Of a DNA stretch of 64,000 nt, positions 18,608 through 27,934 are shown in pieces. Within the stretch, counting starts at the first letter, position 1. Each line of letters begins with the position of its first letter. The notes under the pieces were generated by a model. That model searched no databases. It had not been told where the DNA came from and saw nothing but the letters and a program-made list of their open reading frames with translations. Source of the stretch: Frateuria hangzhouensis. GTDB taxonomy: Bacteria; Pseudomonadota; Gammaproteobacteria; Xanthomonadales; Rhodanobacteraceae. The DNA lies in contig NZ_JAPMIU010000008.1 in the NCBI RefSeq assembly GCF_026410505.1, positions 122,502 to 186,501 on the forward strand, written 5' to 3'. The translations under genes and the position numbers were made by a program.

Positions 18608-19246
18608 ATGCCTTGCTGTGAGTGCGAGTCGACCGGCCAAGCCCTGGTCCAGTCCAAGGTACAGCGTCGTGTGCTGTGGGCCGTGCTGGCCATCAACATC
18701 TTCATCTTCCTGGCTGAGTTTGGCGCGGGTGTTTGGGCCGACTCAACGGCCCTGCAAGGCGATTCGCTGGACAGCTTGGGGGATGCCCTGGTGTACGGGC
18801 TGAGCCTGATGGTGCTGGGACGATCGCTGCGCGCTCGTGCCGGAGCAGCCCTAGCCAAGGGCGGCACCCAGCTCGTCTTCGCCGGCGCCGTGCTGGCTGA
18901 GGTCGCACGCAAGTTGATCGTTGGTGCTGCACCGCTCCCATCGGTGATGGCGGTTGCCGCCAGCGTGGCTTTGATCGCCAACGTCACCTGCCTGGCACTG
19001 TTGACCCGCTTCCGCCGCGACGACATCAACATGCGTTCGGTATGGCTGTGCTCGCGCAATGACGTGATCGGCAATGCCGGCGTGCTGCTCACAACGGCAC
19101 TCATCGCATGGACAGGCTGGCGGTGGCTGGATCTGATCTTCGGTGCGGGGCTGGCTTTGCTGTTCCTCCGAACTGGGATCGAGGTGCTGAGCACGGCGTG
19201 GCCACAATTCTCTTCCCAGCACCTTAACCCTAACGTGGGTGACTGA
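18608..19246 (+). CDS. short CDF-type cation exporter
   Basis: The 212-residue membrane protein keeps only the transmembrane part of a cation diffusion facilitator, without the usual cytoplasmic C-terminal domain. The transport-site elements are ADSTALQGDSLDSLGDAL in helix 2 and SRNDVIGNAGVL in helix 5. The N-terminus carries PCCECES, which could bind metal. It is driven by the MerR-class promoter at 18549, so it is probably an inducible Zn/Cd/Pb/Co exporter of the inner membrane. Confidence 0.85.
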   Translation: MPCCECESTGQALVQSKVQRRVLWAVLAINIFIFLAEFGAGVWADSTALQGDSLDSLGDALVYGLSLMVLGRSLRARAGAALAKGGTQLVFAGAVLAEVARKLIVGAAPLPSVMAVAASVALIANVTCLALLTRFRRDDINMRSVWLCSRNDVIGNAGVLLTTALIAWTGWRWLDLIFGAGLALLFLRTGIEVLSTAWPQFSSQHLNPNVGD

Positions 19247-19265
19247 CCTAAAGGGGATGCTTGCT

Positions 19266-20210
19266 TCAGCTACGTTCAAAACTGCAACTGGCTGAACCCG
19301 CTTGAGAGTGCCCGTGATCGGTCTGCAGCGTCGTGTGCAGGATATTGAAGCGATCATGCAGCATGGCTTCCACCCGGCCGCGCACTTCGTGGCAATCGAT
19401 ATCTTCGTGGACGACGAGATGCCCCGATAGCGCGGGCATGCCAGAGGTGACCTCCCACACGTGCAGGTCGTCGAGCCGCACCACGTCCGGTACCCCGCAG
19501 ATGGCGGCGGCGATGGCTTCCGGGTCGAGCCCGCGTGGCGCCGCTTCCAGGAAGATACGGCCGGAATCGCGCACCAGGCCGACGCCAGCCTTGAGCATCA
19601 GTCCGGCGACGACCAGCGCCGCCAGCGCATCGACGCGGTTCCAGCCGCTCCACCAGATGATGGCGCCGGCAATAGCGGTAGCGATGAAGGCGTAGAGATC
19701 GGTGAGGATGTGCTGGAAGCTGCCTTCCACGTTGAGGCTCTGCCGATTGGCTTTGCTCATCGCCCACACGGCGAGCAGGTTCACGCCGATACCTACTACG
19801 GCGATCACGGTGACCAGGACGCCTTCCACCTGAGGCGGATGGATCAGCCGACGCACGGCCTCGACGACGAACCACACCGAGAGCAGGAGCAGCGTCAGGC
19901 CATTGGCCTGGGCGCTCAAAATTTCCACCCGCTTGAGCCCGTAGGTATAGCTGCCGCTGGCTGGACGCGCGGCCAGACGCATGGCGACCAGCGCCAGGCC
20001 GATGGAGCCGACGTCGGTGAGCATGTGGCCGGCATCGGAGATCAGCGCCAGCGACTTGGCGAGGATGCCCACGACCACCTCGATGGCCATGAAGCCCAGC
20101 AACAGCAACAGCGCAATGACCAGGTAGCGCTTGTCCGCATCCTTGGCAACGCCATGGCTGTGGTCGTGATGATGGCCGTGGTCGTGACTATGCGGGGACG
20201 TATCGCTCAT
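19266..20210 (-). CDS. czcD: CzcD-type cation diffusion facilitator
   Basis: A 314-residue CDF exporter with a His-rich N-terminus (HSHDHGHHHDHSHG), six membrane helices, and the two transport motifs SDAGHMLTDVGS (helix 2) and HILTDLYAF (helix 5), followed by a cytoplasmic domain with LDDLHVWEVTSGMPALSGH. It should pump Zn/Co/Cd from cytosol to periplasm, feeding CzcCBA next door. It lies downstream of the P-II-like gene in the same direction with a 91-bp gap. Confidence 0.92.
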   Translation of the reverse strand: MSDTSPHSHDHGHHHDHSHGVAKDADKRYLVIALLLLLGFMAIEVVVGILAKSLALISDAGHMLTDVGSIGLALVAMRLAARPASGSYTYGLKRVEILSAQANGLTLLLLSVWFVVEAVRRLIHPPQVEGVLVTVIAVVGIGVNLLAVWAMSKANRQSLNVEGSFQHILTDLYAFIATAIAGAIIWWSGWNRVDALAALVVAGLMLKAGVGLVRDSGRIFLEAAPRGLDPEAIAAAICGVPDVVRLDDLHVWEVTSGMPALSGHLVVHEDIDCHEVRGRVEAMLHDRFNILHTTLQTDHGHSQAGSASCSFERS

Positions 20211-20301
20211 GGGATTCTCCGGAGGCGGCGGCCACCTTACGCGGCCGCCACGGTGTTATGTCATCACGCACGACGAGGCGGCGCGGCGCGCCGCCTTTCC
20301 A

Positions 20302-20625
20302 TCAGTCCGTGCGCCCGTCGATCGGCCAGGCGTGATCGACGGTGCTCTGGTACACCCAGCCGGCGACGGTCTGGCTCGTGCGTCCGTGCAGCCGGATGAG
20401 CCCGACCGCACGTTCGGCCTGCTCGTCCTCGCAGAACACTTCGAGCTTGACCTCGTCGGTGACGCGGTCGCCGATCTCGATCGAGTAGTTCTGCTCTCGA
20501 TCGCTCAGTGCTCGCAGCAGCCCCTTGACGTCGATGATGGACAGGTGGCGAAAGCCCGCCTGTTCCAACGCATGGACGATGTCGGCGATGCGCCCGCGAT
20601 GAATGAACGCTTTGACTTCTTTCAC
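20302..20625 (-). CDS. P-II-like protein of the czc operon
   Basis: This 107-residue protein has a P-II/CutA-like ferredoxin fold pattern: MKEVKAFIHRGRIADIVHALEQ, GFRHLSIIDVKG, IEIGDRVTDEVKLEVFCEDE. It lacks the uridylylated T-loop tyrosine context of GlnB. Its ATG overlaps the TGA of czcA (ATGA), so it is translated with the efflux pump. Small P-II relatives at the end of czc operons are known but their function is unclear; metal or nucleotide sensing is a guess. Confidence 0.8.
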   Translation of the reverse strand: MKEVKAFIHRGRIADIVHALEQAGFRHLSIIDVKGLLRALSDREQNYSIEIGDRVTDEVKLEVFCEDEQAERAVGLIRLHGRTSQTVAGWVYQSTVDHAWPIDGRTD

Positions 20626-23600
20626 GGTTGGGTCTCCTGTTGGGCCAGGCGTCGCGCGGCGCGCTCTTCGATCCAGTCGTAGAGCACTGGCAGCAGCACG
20701 AGGGTGAGCAAAGTGGAGGTGATCAGGCCGCCGACCACCACGGTGGCGAGCGGGCGCTGGGTCTCGGCGCCGACGCCGCTGGAGAGCAGCATCGGTACCA
20801 GGCCGAGGATCGCCACACTGGCGGTCATCATCACCGGGCGCATGCGCAAGGCGGTGCCGCGGATCACCGCCTCGCGTACGGGCAAGCCCTTTTCACGCTG
20901 TTCGTTCAAGAAGCTCACCAGCACGATGCCGTTCAACATCGCCACACCGAACACCGCGATGAAGCCGATCGCCGAGGGCACCGACAGGTATTGCCCGGTG
21001 ATCGCCAGGCCGACGATGCCGCCGATGGTCGCGAACGGCACGTTGGCAAGGATCAGTCCCGCGTACTTGACCGAATTGAAGGCGGTGTAGAGCAGCACGA
21101 AGATGAAGAAGATCGTCGCCGGCACGATCAGCGACAGCCGCTTCAGTGCGCGTTGCTGGTTCTCGAACGCGCCGCCCCATTCGACGTAGTAGCCGGTCGG
21201 CAGCTTCACCTGCTGGGCGATCTTCGCGTTGGCGTCCTTGACGAAGCCGTCGATGTCGCGGCCGCGCACGTCCATCTGGATCACCGCGTAGCGCTGCAAC
21301 TGCTCGCGGCGGATGAACGAGTAGCCTTCCGCATCGCTGACCTTGGCGACCTGCGCCAGGCGCACGATGGCGCCGTTGGACGTGCGCAGCGGAATGCGCT
21401 CGATCGCCTGCAGCGAGGCCTTGTCGTCCTTGTCCAGCCGCACGGTGATGTCGAAGCGCCGGACGCCGTCGAGCAGGGTGGAGACCGGTTCGCCGCCGAT
21501 GCCGTTCTTGACCACGGTGAGCACGTCGTCGGCGTTGAGCCCGTATCGCGCCAGCGCATCGCGGTCGACCTGGATACGGATCTGCGGCTTGCCGATGTTC
21601 GCTTCCAGTGCGAGGTCCGCCACGCCGGGAACACCGGCCAGCACGTCCTTGATCCGGCCGCTTAGCCGGTCGAGCTCACCCAGATCGTCGCCGTAGAGCT
21701 TCAACGCCAGGGTGGCGCGCACGCCGGAGATCAGCTCCTCGATGCGCATCTGGATCGGCTGCGTGTAGCTCACCACCGCGGTGGGCAGCGCGGCGGTCAA
21801 CTCCTTCTGCATGTCCTCCTCGATGCTTTCCAGCGTCTGCCCATCGCGCCACTGGTCCTTGGGCTTGAGCGGCGTGTACACCTCCATGTAGTTGACGTCC
21901 GCCGTCTCACCCTTCTCGGCGCGGCCGATCATCGCCAGCGTGGTTTCCACTTCGGGAAACTTCTGCTTGATCAGCGTGGCGACCTGCTTGGAGATGTCGA
22001 TCGATTCGTCCAGCGAGGCCGAGGGAATGGAGGTGATGCGCCACATGATCGCGCCCTCCTTGAGGTTGGGCATGAACTCCTTGCCCAGGAAGGGGAACAG
22101 CGCCAGGCTGCCAACCAGCGCCGCACCGGCGATGGCGAGCACGATCTTGCGGCGGGCCAGTGACCAGGCCAGCACCGTGGCGTAGTGGCGCTTGAGGAAG
22201 GCCACCAGGCGTGTGTCCTTCTCCTCCTTGGGCTTGAGCACCAGCGCGGCGAGCACCGGGATCAGCGTCAGCGCGAGCAGCAGGGAGCCGCCCATGGCGA
22301 AGCTGATGTTGAAGGCCATCGGCTTGAACATCTTGCCTTCGAGCCCCTGCAGGCTGAACAGCGGCAGGAACACCACGATGATGATGAGGATGGCGAACGC
22401 CACCGGGTTGGCGACCTCACGGGCGGCCGCCAGCACGGCAGCCGTGCGGTCCACCGGCAATCCGTGCGCCTTGCGCTCGGCCATGATGCGGAAGGCGTTC
22501 TCCACCATGACCACCGCGCCGTCCACCATCATGCCGATGCCGATCGCCAGGCCAGCCAGCGACATCAGGTTGGCCGAAAGGCCGACTTGGTTCATGCAGA
22601 TGAAGGCGATCAGCATGGCGAGCGGCAAGGCCACCACCACGACCAGTGCGCTGCGGAACTCGCCCAGGAACAGGAAGAGGATGATCGCGACCAGGATCGA
22701 GCCTTCGATCAGCGCCCGCACCGCGGTTTCCACCGCCGCGTTGACCAGCTCGGTGCGTTCGTACACCGGCTTGACCACCACGCCCGGCGGCAACGCCTGC
22801 TTGACCGTGTCGAGCTTGGCCTTGACCGCATCGACCACGCTCTTGGCGTTCTCGCCGATGCGTGCCAGCGCCTGGCCCATCACCACTTCCTTGCCGTCGC
22901 GGGTGACCGCCCCGGTGCGCGGTGCGCCGGCTTCGACGATGTCGGCGACGTCGCGCACGTAGACAGGTGTGCCGTCCTCGCTCTTGAGCACGATGCTGCC
23001 GATGTCCTTGGCGTCCTGCACTAGACCCAGACCACGCACGAGGTACTGCTCGCGGCCGACGTCGATGAAGTTGCCGCCCACTTGCGCGTTGTTCGCCTGC
23101 AAGGCCTCGATCACGTCCTTGAAGCCCAGCCCGTGGGCGATCAGCTTCATCGGATCGATGCGCACCTGGTACTGCTTCTCTTGACCGCCCCAGGAGGTGA
23201 CATCGTCCACGCCCGGCGCGGTGCGCAGGATCAGGCGGATGGTCCAGTCCTGCAGCGTGCGCAGGTCCATGTCGTTGGGTGCCTTGGCGGCATCCTTGAG
23301 CTTGGCGTCGGCGCGTTCGACGGTGTACCAGAACACCTGGCCCAGGCCCGATGTGTTCGGACCCATCTCCGGCTTGCCGTAGCCGGCCGGCAGGCGGTCG
23401 CCCACCTGTTGCAGCCGTTCGTTGACGAGCTGGCGGGCGAAGTAGATGTCCATGTCGTCATCGAAGTAGACCGACACATAGGACAGGCCGAACAGGCTGA
23501 CCGAGCGGATCTGCTGCACCTTCGGCAGGCCGGCGAGGGCCGACTCGACCGGCGTCGTGAGCAGCTGCTCCACATCCTCGGCCGCCAGGCCAGAGGCTTC

Positions 23601-23756
23601 GGTGTAGACGTTGACCTGCACCGGCGTGACGTCCGGGAAGGCATCGATGGGAAGCTGGCGCACGGCCTGGAAGCCGAGGAAGCCGATCACTGCGAAGGCG
23701 ATCAGCACGAGCACCTTGTAGCGCAGGGAGAGTTCGACGAGGCGTTCGAGCATCAT
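20622..23756 (-). CDS. czcA: CzcA-type heavy-metal RND efflux transporter
   Basis: A 1,044-residue inner-membrane proton antiporter that exports divalent cations across both membranes with CzcB and CzcC. It has the RND N-terminus (LSLRYKVLVLIAFAVIGFLG), the helix-4 motif MMVDGAVVMVEN typical of Zn/Co/Cd-type (HME1) pumps, the periplasmic EFMPNLKEGAIMW and the second half repeat. Genes czcC, czcB, czcA and the P-II-like gene all overlap by ATGA-type junctions, forming a tight operon. Confidence 0.95.
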   Translation of the reverse strand: MMLERLVELSLRYKVLVLIAFAVIGFLGFQAVRQLPIDAFPDVTPVQVNVYTEASGLAAEDVEQLLTTPVESALAGLPKVQQIRSVSLFGLSYVSVYFDDDMDIYFARQLVNERLQQVGDRLPAGYGKPEMGPNTSGLGQVFWYTVERADAKLKDAAKAPNDMDLRTLQDWTIRLILRTAPGVDDVTSWGGQEKQYQVRIDPMKLIAHGLGFKDVIEALQANNAQVGGNFIDVGREQYLVRGLGLVQDAKDIGSIVLKSEDGTPVYVRDVADIVEAGAPRTGAVTRDGKEVVMGQALARIGENAKSVVDAVKAKLDTVKQALPPGVVVKPVYERTELVNAAVETAVRALIEGSILVAIILFLFLGEFRSALVVVVALPLAMLIAFICMNQVGLSANLMSLAGLAIGIGMMVDGAVVMVENAFRIMAERKAHGLPVDRTAAVLAAAREVANPVAFAILIIIVVFLPLFSLQGLEGKMFKPMAFNISFAMGGSLLLALTLIPVLAALVLKPKEEKDTRLVAFLKRHYATVLAWSLARRKIVLAIAGAALVGSLALFPFLGKEFMPNLKEGAIMWRITSIPSASLDESIDISKQVATLIKQKFPEVETTLAMIGRAEKGETADVNYMEVYTPLKPKDQWRDGQTLESIEEDMQKELTAALPTAVVSYTQPIQMRIEELISGVRATLALKLYGDDLGELDRLSGRIKDVLAGVPGVADLALEANIGKPQIRIQVDRDALARYGLNADDVLTVVKNGIGGEPVSTLLDGVRRFDITVRLDKDDKASLQAIERIPLRTSNGAIVRLAQVAKVSDAEGYSFIRREQLQRYAVIQMDVRGRDIDGFVKDANAKIAQQVKLPTGYYVEWGGAFENQQRALKRLSLIVPATIFFIFVLLYTAFNSVKYAGLILANVPFATIGGIVGLAITGQYLSVPSAIGFIAVFGVAMLNGIVLVSFLNEQREKGLPVREAVIRGTALRMRPVMMTASVAILGLVPMLLSSGVGAETQRPLATVVVGGLITSTLLTLVLLPVLYDWIEERAARRLAQQETQP

Positions 23757-24850
23757 TCCTCTCCCAGTTGCGAGCGCAACAACCGCGCCTTCAGGGCGAA
23801 GGCGCCCTTGCGCACGTAGGTGTCGCCGGGCTTGAGGCCCTGGGTGATGACGGTCCAGCCGTCACGGGTATCGCCGGTGACCACCGGTGCCGGCTCGAAC
23901 TGACCTTTCCCCTTGGCCAGGAACACGGTGGGCTGGTTCTGCAGCAGGACGATCGCTTCGGCGGGTACCGCCAGCGCGTGGGAACTGCCGCCGACGGCCA
24001 GGCGCGCCTCGACCAGCTCGCCCGGGTGCAGCAGGTCCTTGCGGTTGTCGACCTCGATACGCACGGGCACCGTGCGGGTGCGTTCGTTGGTCTGGTGCGA
24101 GCGCTGCACCACGGTGCCGGAAAGGGAGGTGTCGTGTGCGATCACGCGGGCCTGGCCGCCGGCCTCGACCCGCTCGGCGTCGGCGGGCGCAAGCTGCGCC
24201 TCGACCCACACCGAATCTTCCTTGACCAGGGTGAACAGCGTGCGGCCGGGTTCGACGCGTTCGCCGACCAGAAAGTCATCGGTGGTGACACGGCCAGCAG
24301 CCGGCGCCAGCAGCTCGAAGCTGCCGTCGGCGGCCGCCGAGCCTTTGCGCAGCAGCGCGGTGATCTGTCCTTCCGACAGGCCGTAGGCGCGCAGCTTGCC
24401 GCGGGCCTGGTCACGCGCAACCTTGGCTTCGTTGTAGCGGCGGGCCGAGACGGCCTGCGGACCCAGCGCGGCGATGCGCTGCCAATCCTGCGCGGCCACG
24501 ATCAGCGCGCCTTGGGTTTCCGCCACTTCGACGCTGGAGAGCACGACCAGCGGATCGCCGGCCTTCACCACGTCGCCGAGCTTGGCCTTGCGGGCCAGTA
24601 CCTGCGATTCCACCCGCGGCGAGACCAGCACCGTGGAATAGGCGTCCGCCTTCACCTCGCCGGGCGCCTTCAGCTCGTCGGTCAACGTGCGCGGCGCGGC
24701 TTTGGCGAGCACGATGCCCGCCTCCTGTAGGGCTTTGGCATCCAGCGCCAGCGGATCGGCGGGCGCCGGCTCCTGGGCCAGGGCCGGCGCGGCCAGCGCG
24801 GCCAACAAGGCCCAGCCAAGAAGGTGTCGTTGCATGTTCGTCTTTTTCAT
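23753..24850 (-). CDS. czcB: CzcB-type RND periplasmic adaptor
   Basis: A 365-residue membrane-fusion protein with signal peptide (LLGWALLAALAAPALAQ), a biotinyl-lipoyl-like domain (STVLVSPRVESQVLARKAKLGDVVKAGDPLVVLSS), a helical hairpin, and a barrel region ending GDTYVRKGAF. It links CzcA to CzcC. Start and stop overlap czcC and czcA by four bases each. Confidence 0.94.
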   Translation of the reverse strand: MKKTNMQRHLLGWALLAALAAPALAQEPAPADPLALDAKALQEAGIVLAKAAPRTLTDELKAPGEVKADAYSTVLVSPRVESQVLARKAKLGDVVKAGDPLVVLSSVEVAETQGALIVAAQDWQRIAALGPQAVSARRYNEAKVARDQARGKLRAYGLSEGQITALLRKGSAAADGSFELLAPAAGRVTTDDFLVGERVEPGRTLFTLVKEDSVWVEAQLAPADAERVEAGGQARVIAHDTSLSGTVVQRSHQTNERTRTVPVRIEVDNRKDLLHPGELVEARLAVGGSSHALAVPAEAIVLLQNQPTVFLAKGKGQFEPAPVVTGDTRDGWTVITQGLKPGDTYVRKGAFALKARLLRSQLGEE

Positions 24851-26148
24851 CGGGAAGCATCCTGTGGGCGGCCATCGATCCAGTCGGCGAGGCGGCCGGC
24901 AGCGGTGAGGTAATCGAACCAGGCCTGCCAGGCCTGGCTTTCCAGCTCCTGGCCGGACAGTGCGGTGTCCAGGCTCTGCTTGAGCTGCACGAGGTAGTCG
25001 GAGGTGCTGATCTCGCCGGCGCGCCAGAGCTTTTCCAGCAGCGTGGTGCGGTCCTCGAAGGCGGCTGCGCGACCGTGGCGGAACGCCCCGGCAGCAGAGC
25101 GCAAGGCGCTGTAGCGTGCCTGCGCCTCCTGCAGCGCAGCACGCGCCGTCTGCTCCTGTGCCCGCACGTTGGCGCTCGCGGCATCGGCTTCGGCGTTGGC
25201 TGCCAGCACCTCGGCCCGGCCCGTATTGAGCACGGGCAAGGGGATGGACACGGCCAGGCCAATCACTTGATCGGTACGCGGGCCGCTGCGGACCTGGCCA
25301 CCGGTGAGGCTCAGTGTGGGATCGGGAATGCGGGCGCGCCGCGCGACCTTGACACCGGCCTCGGCGCTTGCGAGTTCGGCCCGTGCCTGGGTGAGTTGCG
25401 GCAACTCGTCGAGCGGACGTGGCGCGATGCTCGCGGCGTCCGGCGGGAGGGCCTTGGGCAGCGGCGGCAAGTCCGCGCTACCGCTGGCTTGGCCGCTGAT
25501 CGCCAGCAGCGCCGCACGCGCGGCGGCCTCGTTGCCCTCCAGCGTCGCCTGCTGGACCTGGGCCTCGCCGAGGGCGAGGCCGGCCAGGTCCCGCTCCGGG
25601 CTGCTGATGTCACCGACCTTGAGCCGCTGGGCGGCCAGCGTGTCGAAGCGCTGCATCAGCGCGAGCCGTTGGCGTCCGAGTTCCGCTTGGCGCTCCGCCA
25701 GCGAAGCGGTCGACCAGGCGGTCAGCCAGCGTGTCGCGATGTCGCGCCGCAGGAGCGCATAGCCCGCCTCGCTGGCGTGCAGCTCCGCCGCGCCCTGGCT
25801 CGCACGGGCCCGGCGCTTGCCGGAAAGATCCAACGCCAGGCTGACGCCGGCGGTACGCCGATCCACGTCGGCGTTCTCGGCGGCCAGATCGAGCGAGGGG
25901 TTGTACAGCGGCTGCGCGGCCGCCTGCGCTCGCGCCCGGGCGGCATCGAGCTCGGCACGCGCGGCTTGCACTTGGGGACTGGCGTCCCAGACGCGGCGTA
26001 TCGCCACCTGTAACGCGCCGGGCGCGGTTATCGCTACCGCGGTAGTGGACGAAGGGGAAAGGGATTGATCGGGTCGCGGCGCGGCGTGCAACGCCAGCGC
26101 GGACAACAAACACGCGGCACCCACGGGCACCAGACGCAAAACAGCCAT
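24847..26148 (-). CDS. czcC: CzcC-type outer-membrane efflux channel
   Basis: A 433-residue TolC-family protein with signal peptide (VPVGAACLLSALALHA), long coiled regions rich in Ala/Arg/Glu such as RAELDAARARAQAAAQPLYNP, and the second repeat ending GEISTSDYLVQLKQSLDTAL. AGGAGA lies 6 bp before the ATG at 26148, preferred to the in-frame ATG at 26175. It is the first pump gene, about 70 bp after a small Cys-rich gene. Confidence 0.93.
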   Translation of the reverse strand: MAVLRLVPVGAACLLSALALHAAPRPDQSLSPSSTTAVAITAPGALQVAIRRVWDASPQVQAARAELDAARARAQAAAQPLYNPSLDLAAENADVDRRTAGVSLALDLSGKRRARASQGAAELHASEAGYALLRRDIATRWLTAWSTASLAERQAELGRQRLALMQRFDTLAAQRLKVGDISSPERDLAGLALGEAQVQQATLEGNEAAARAALLAISGQASGSADLPPLPKALPPDAASIAPRPLDELPQLTQARAELASAEAGVKVARRARIPDPTLSLTGGQVRSGPRTDQVIGLAVSIPLPVLNTGRAEVLAANAEADAASANVRAQEQTARAALQEAQARYSALRSAAGAFRHGRAAAFEDRTTLLEKLWRAGEISTSDYLVQLKQSLDTALSGQELESQAWQAWFDYLTAAGRLADWIDGRPQDASR

Positions 26149-26219
26149 ACAGCCATCTCCTGAAAAAACGTTCACGGGCGAGGCAGCCGCAAGGCGGCTA
26201 CCTCAGGACGGGAGCGATT

Positions 26220-26612
26220 TCAGGCGATTGGAGGGCGCAACAGCGAGCCGGTGACGGCTGGCACCCATCCGGACGAAAGGGCGGGTACAGGGAGCTGGGG
26301 CTCCTGCGCGAGGGCAGGTGTTGCCGCACTGGAGGGCAAGGTCATCGAGTGGGCGCAGGCGCAATGGCAACGACTGCCTTCGCCCAGCCAACAGGTGCCA
26401 TCGTCGCTTGCCGAGGGTGCGTCGATGGCGAGGTCAGGTGAGGTGTCGAGAGGGGCTATTGCCGTGGAGTCTGCCGCACGAGAGGTGCCCGGACCATCGG
26501 CCAGGCACACGGTACCCGTAGCAAACTTGACCAGCAGCACGAACACGGCCAACACCCACAGGCCGCGGTGGCGGCGCAGTCGGGTCAGCAGTGGCGTGGC
26601 GTGCGGAGGCAT
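26220..26612 (-). CDS. small secreted Cys/His protein at head of czc operon
   Basis: The 130-residue protein has an N-terminal hydrophobic helix (GLWVLAVFVLLVKFATGTVC), a Cys-rich centre GTCWLGEGSRCHCACAHS, and a C-terminus ending GSLLRPPIA. It resembles the DUF2946/CzcI-like leader proteins that precede metal operons. A periplasmic metal-sensing or modulating role is an inference from position and cysteines. Similar small proteins head the cus and cop loci in this window. Confidence 0.65.
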   Translation of the reverse strand: MPPHATPLLTRLRRHRGLWVLAVFVLLVKFATGTVCLADGPGTSRAADSTAIAPLDTSPDLAIDAPSASDDGTCWLGEGSRCHCACAHSMTLPSSAATPALAQEPQLPVPALSSGWVPAVTGSLLRPPIA

Positions 26613-26696
26613 CCCTTGATGCTAAGCGGCGCTCACGCCGTTACACAATCGCATGCGGTCGTTTGACGCGACCAGACGGCACCTTTACCCTCGCCG

Positions 26697-26865
26697 CTCC
26701 CTTGGGGAGTAGCCGCCTTCGTATCCAGAAGGGGTCGCGTCAACACACTTGGCCCCATGGCCATGGCGCAACCGGTCATAAGCGACTTGGCAAGACCATT
26801 GGTACCTGCGTTCGTCCCGGTCGGGCGAGAGCGCAGGCGCCATTGGCTTTTTCGCCCGGCCCAAG
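26697..26865 (+). promoter_or_regulatory. yybP-ykoY manganese riboswitch
   Basis: The 5' leader of the antiporter gene holds the conserved parts of the yybP-ykoY aptamer in order: TTGGGGAGTAGCC (26702-26714), then a hairpin, then CGTCAACACACTTGG (about 26737-26751), and a later GGTCGGGCGAGAGC (about 26819-26832). These match the paired loops that form the Mn2+ site. The segment GCGCCATTGGCTTTTTCGCC follows before the start codon and could be the expression platform. The class senses Mn2+ and turns on Mn exporters, as in E. coli mntP and alx and in Xanthomonas. Confidence 0.85.
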
Positions 26866-26873
26866 GTTCCTCG

Positions 26874-27881
26874 ATGCAAAGCTTGTTGCTAACGCTGGCC
26901 TTCCTCTTGGGCTCGGCTGTCGTGATCTATCTCGCCTGCGAATACTTCGTCAATGGCGTGGAATGGGTGGGGCGCAAGCTCGCCGTCGGCCAGCAGGCCA
27001 CGGGCTCCATCCTTGCCGCCTTCGGCACTGCGTTGCCCGAGAGCGTGGTTACCTTCATCGCCGTGGTTTTCGGCGCCGACGCCAGCCAGAAGGCGATCGG
27101 TGTGGGCGCGGCGCTCGGTGGTCCCCTGGTACTGGCTACGATCGCCTACGCGGTGGTGGGCGCCACCTTGCTTGCGACCCGTAAGTCGTTGCCGCAGACC
27201 GAAGCAGTTGCGCGCCAGTTCAAGCGCCTGGCGCACGACCAAGGCTGGTTCCTTGCCATCTTCCTGGTGAAGATCACCTTGGGCTTGGTGGTGTTTGCCT
27301 ACAAGCCTTGGTTGGGCGCGCTGTTCCTGGCGGCTTATGCCTTCTATTTCTGGAAGGAGATGGGCAGTGAGCAGGTGGAGGAAGAGGGGGAACTGGAGCC
27401 GTTGAAGTTCCAACCCAAACGCGACACGCCCCATGCGTGGGCGGCGGGGGCGCAGACGTTGATCGCCCTGGTGGTCATCTTCGTGGCTTCTCACTTTTTC
27501 GTGGCCCAGCTCGACGCCCTGGCGCCGATGCTCGGCATAGACTCCCAACTGCTCGCGCTGCTGCTGAGCCCCATCGCCACCGAACTGCCCGAGACCCTCA
27601 ACGCCATCATCTGGGTACGCCAAGGCAAGCATCGTCTGGCGCTGGCCAATATCAGCGGAGCGATGATGATCCAGGCAACGGTGCCCACCGCGTTAGGTCT
27701 GTTTTTCACCCCGTGGGTGTTCGATCGCGCCCTGGTGCTTGCCGCGGTCATCACCATGGTGGCCGTCGGAACGATGTTTGTGGCGTTCCGCCATGGCGTG
27801 ATCTCGCGCAAGCTCCTGGCGTCGATGGCCCTGTGGTACGTAGTGTTTGCGGTGCTGCTGGTCGCCCTGCACTTGGCCTAA
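26874..27881 (+). CDS. CaCA-family cation antiporter, probable Mn2+/Ca2+ exporter
   Basis: A 335-residue sodium/calcium exchanger-type membrane protein with two inverted repeats. The alpha motifs are seen as GSILAAFGTALPESVVTF in the first half and LLLSPIATELPETLNAIIW in the second, followed by ISGAMMIQATVPTALG. About ten membrane helices. The ATG at 26874 follows the riboswitch directly. Because an Mn2+ riboswitch controls it, manganese efflux is the most likely job, although the family usually carries Ca2+. Confidence 0.85.
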   Translation: MQSLLLTLAFLLGSAVVIYLACEYFVNGVEWVGRKLAVGQQATGSILAAFGTALPESVVTFIAVVFGADASQKAIGVGAALGGPLVLATIAYAVVGATLLATRKSLPQTEAVARQFKRLAHDQGWFLAIFLVKITLGLVVFAYKPWLGALFLAAYAFYFWKEMGSEQVEEEGELEPLKFQPKRDTPHAWAAGAQTLIALVVIFVASHFFVAQLDALAPMLGIDSQLLALLLSPIATELPETLNAIIWVRQGKHRLALANISGAMMIQATVPTALGLFFTPWVFDRALVLAAVITMVAVGTMFVAFRHGVISRKLLASMALWYVVFAVLLVALHLA

Positions 27882-27934
27882 GTCGTGCTGCCTACTGGGA
27901 GCACACCTTTTGAGACGACCACCACCGCTTAACG

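Noticed and set aside
19461..20399. plus-strand open frame across czcD
   Set aside because: It is the shadow of czcD, full of Gln/His/Asp without motifs.
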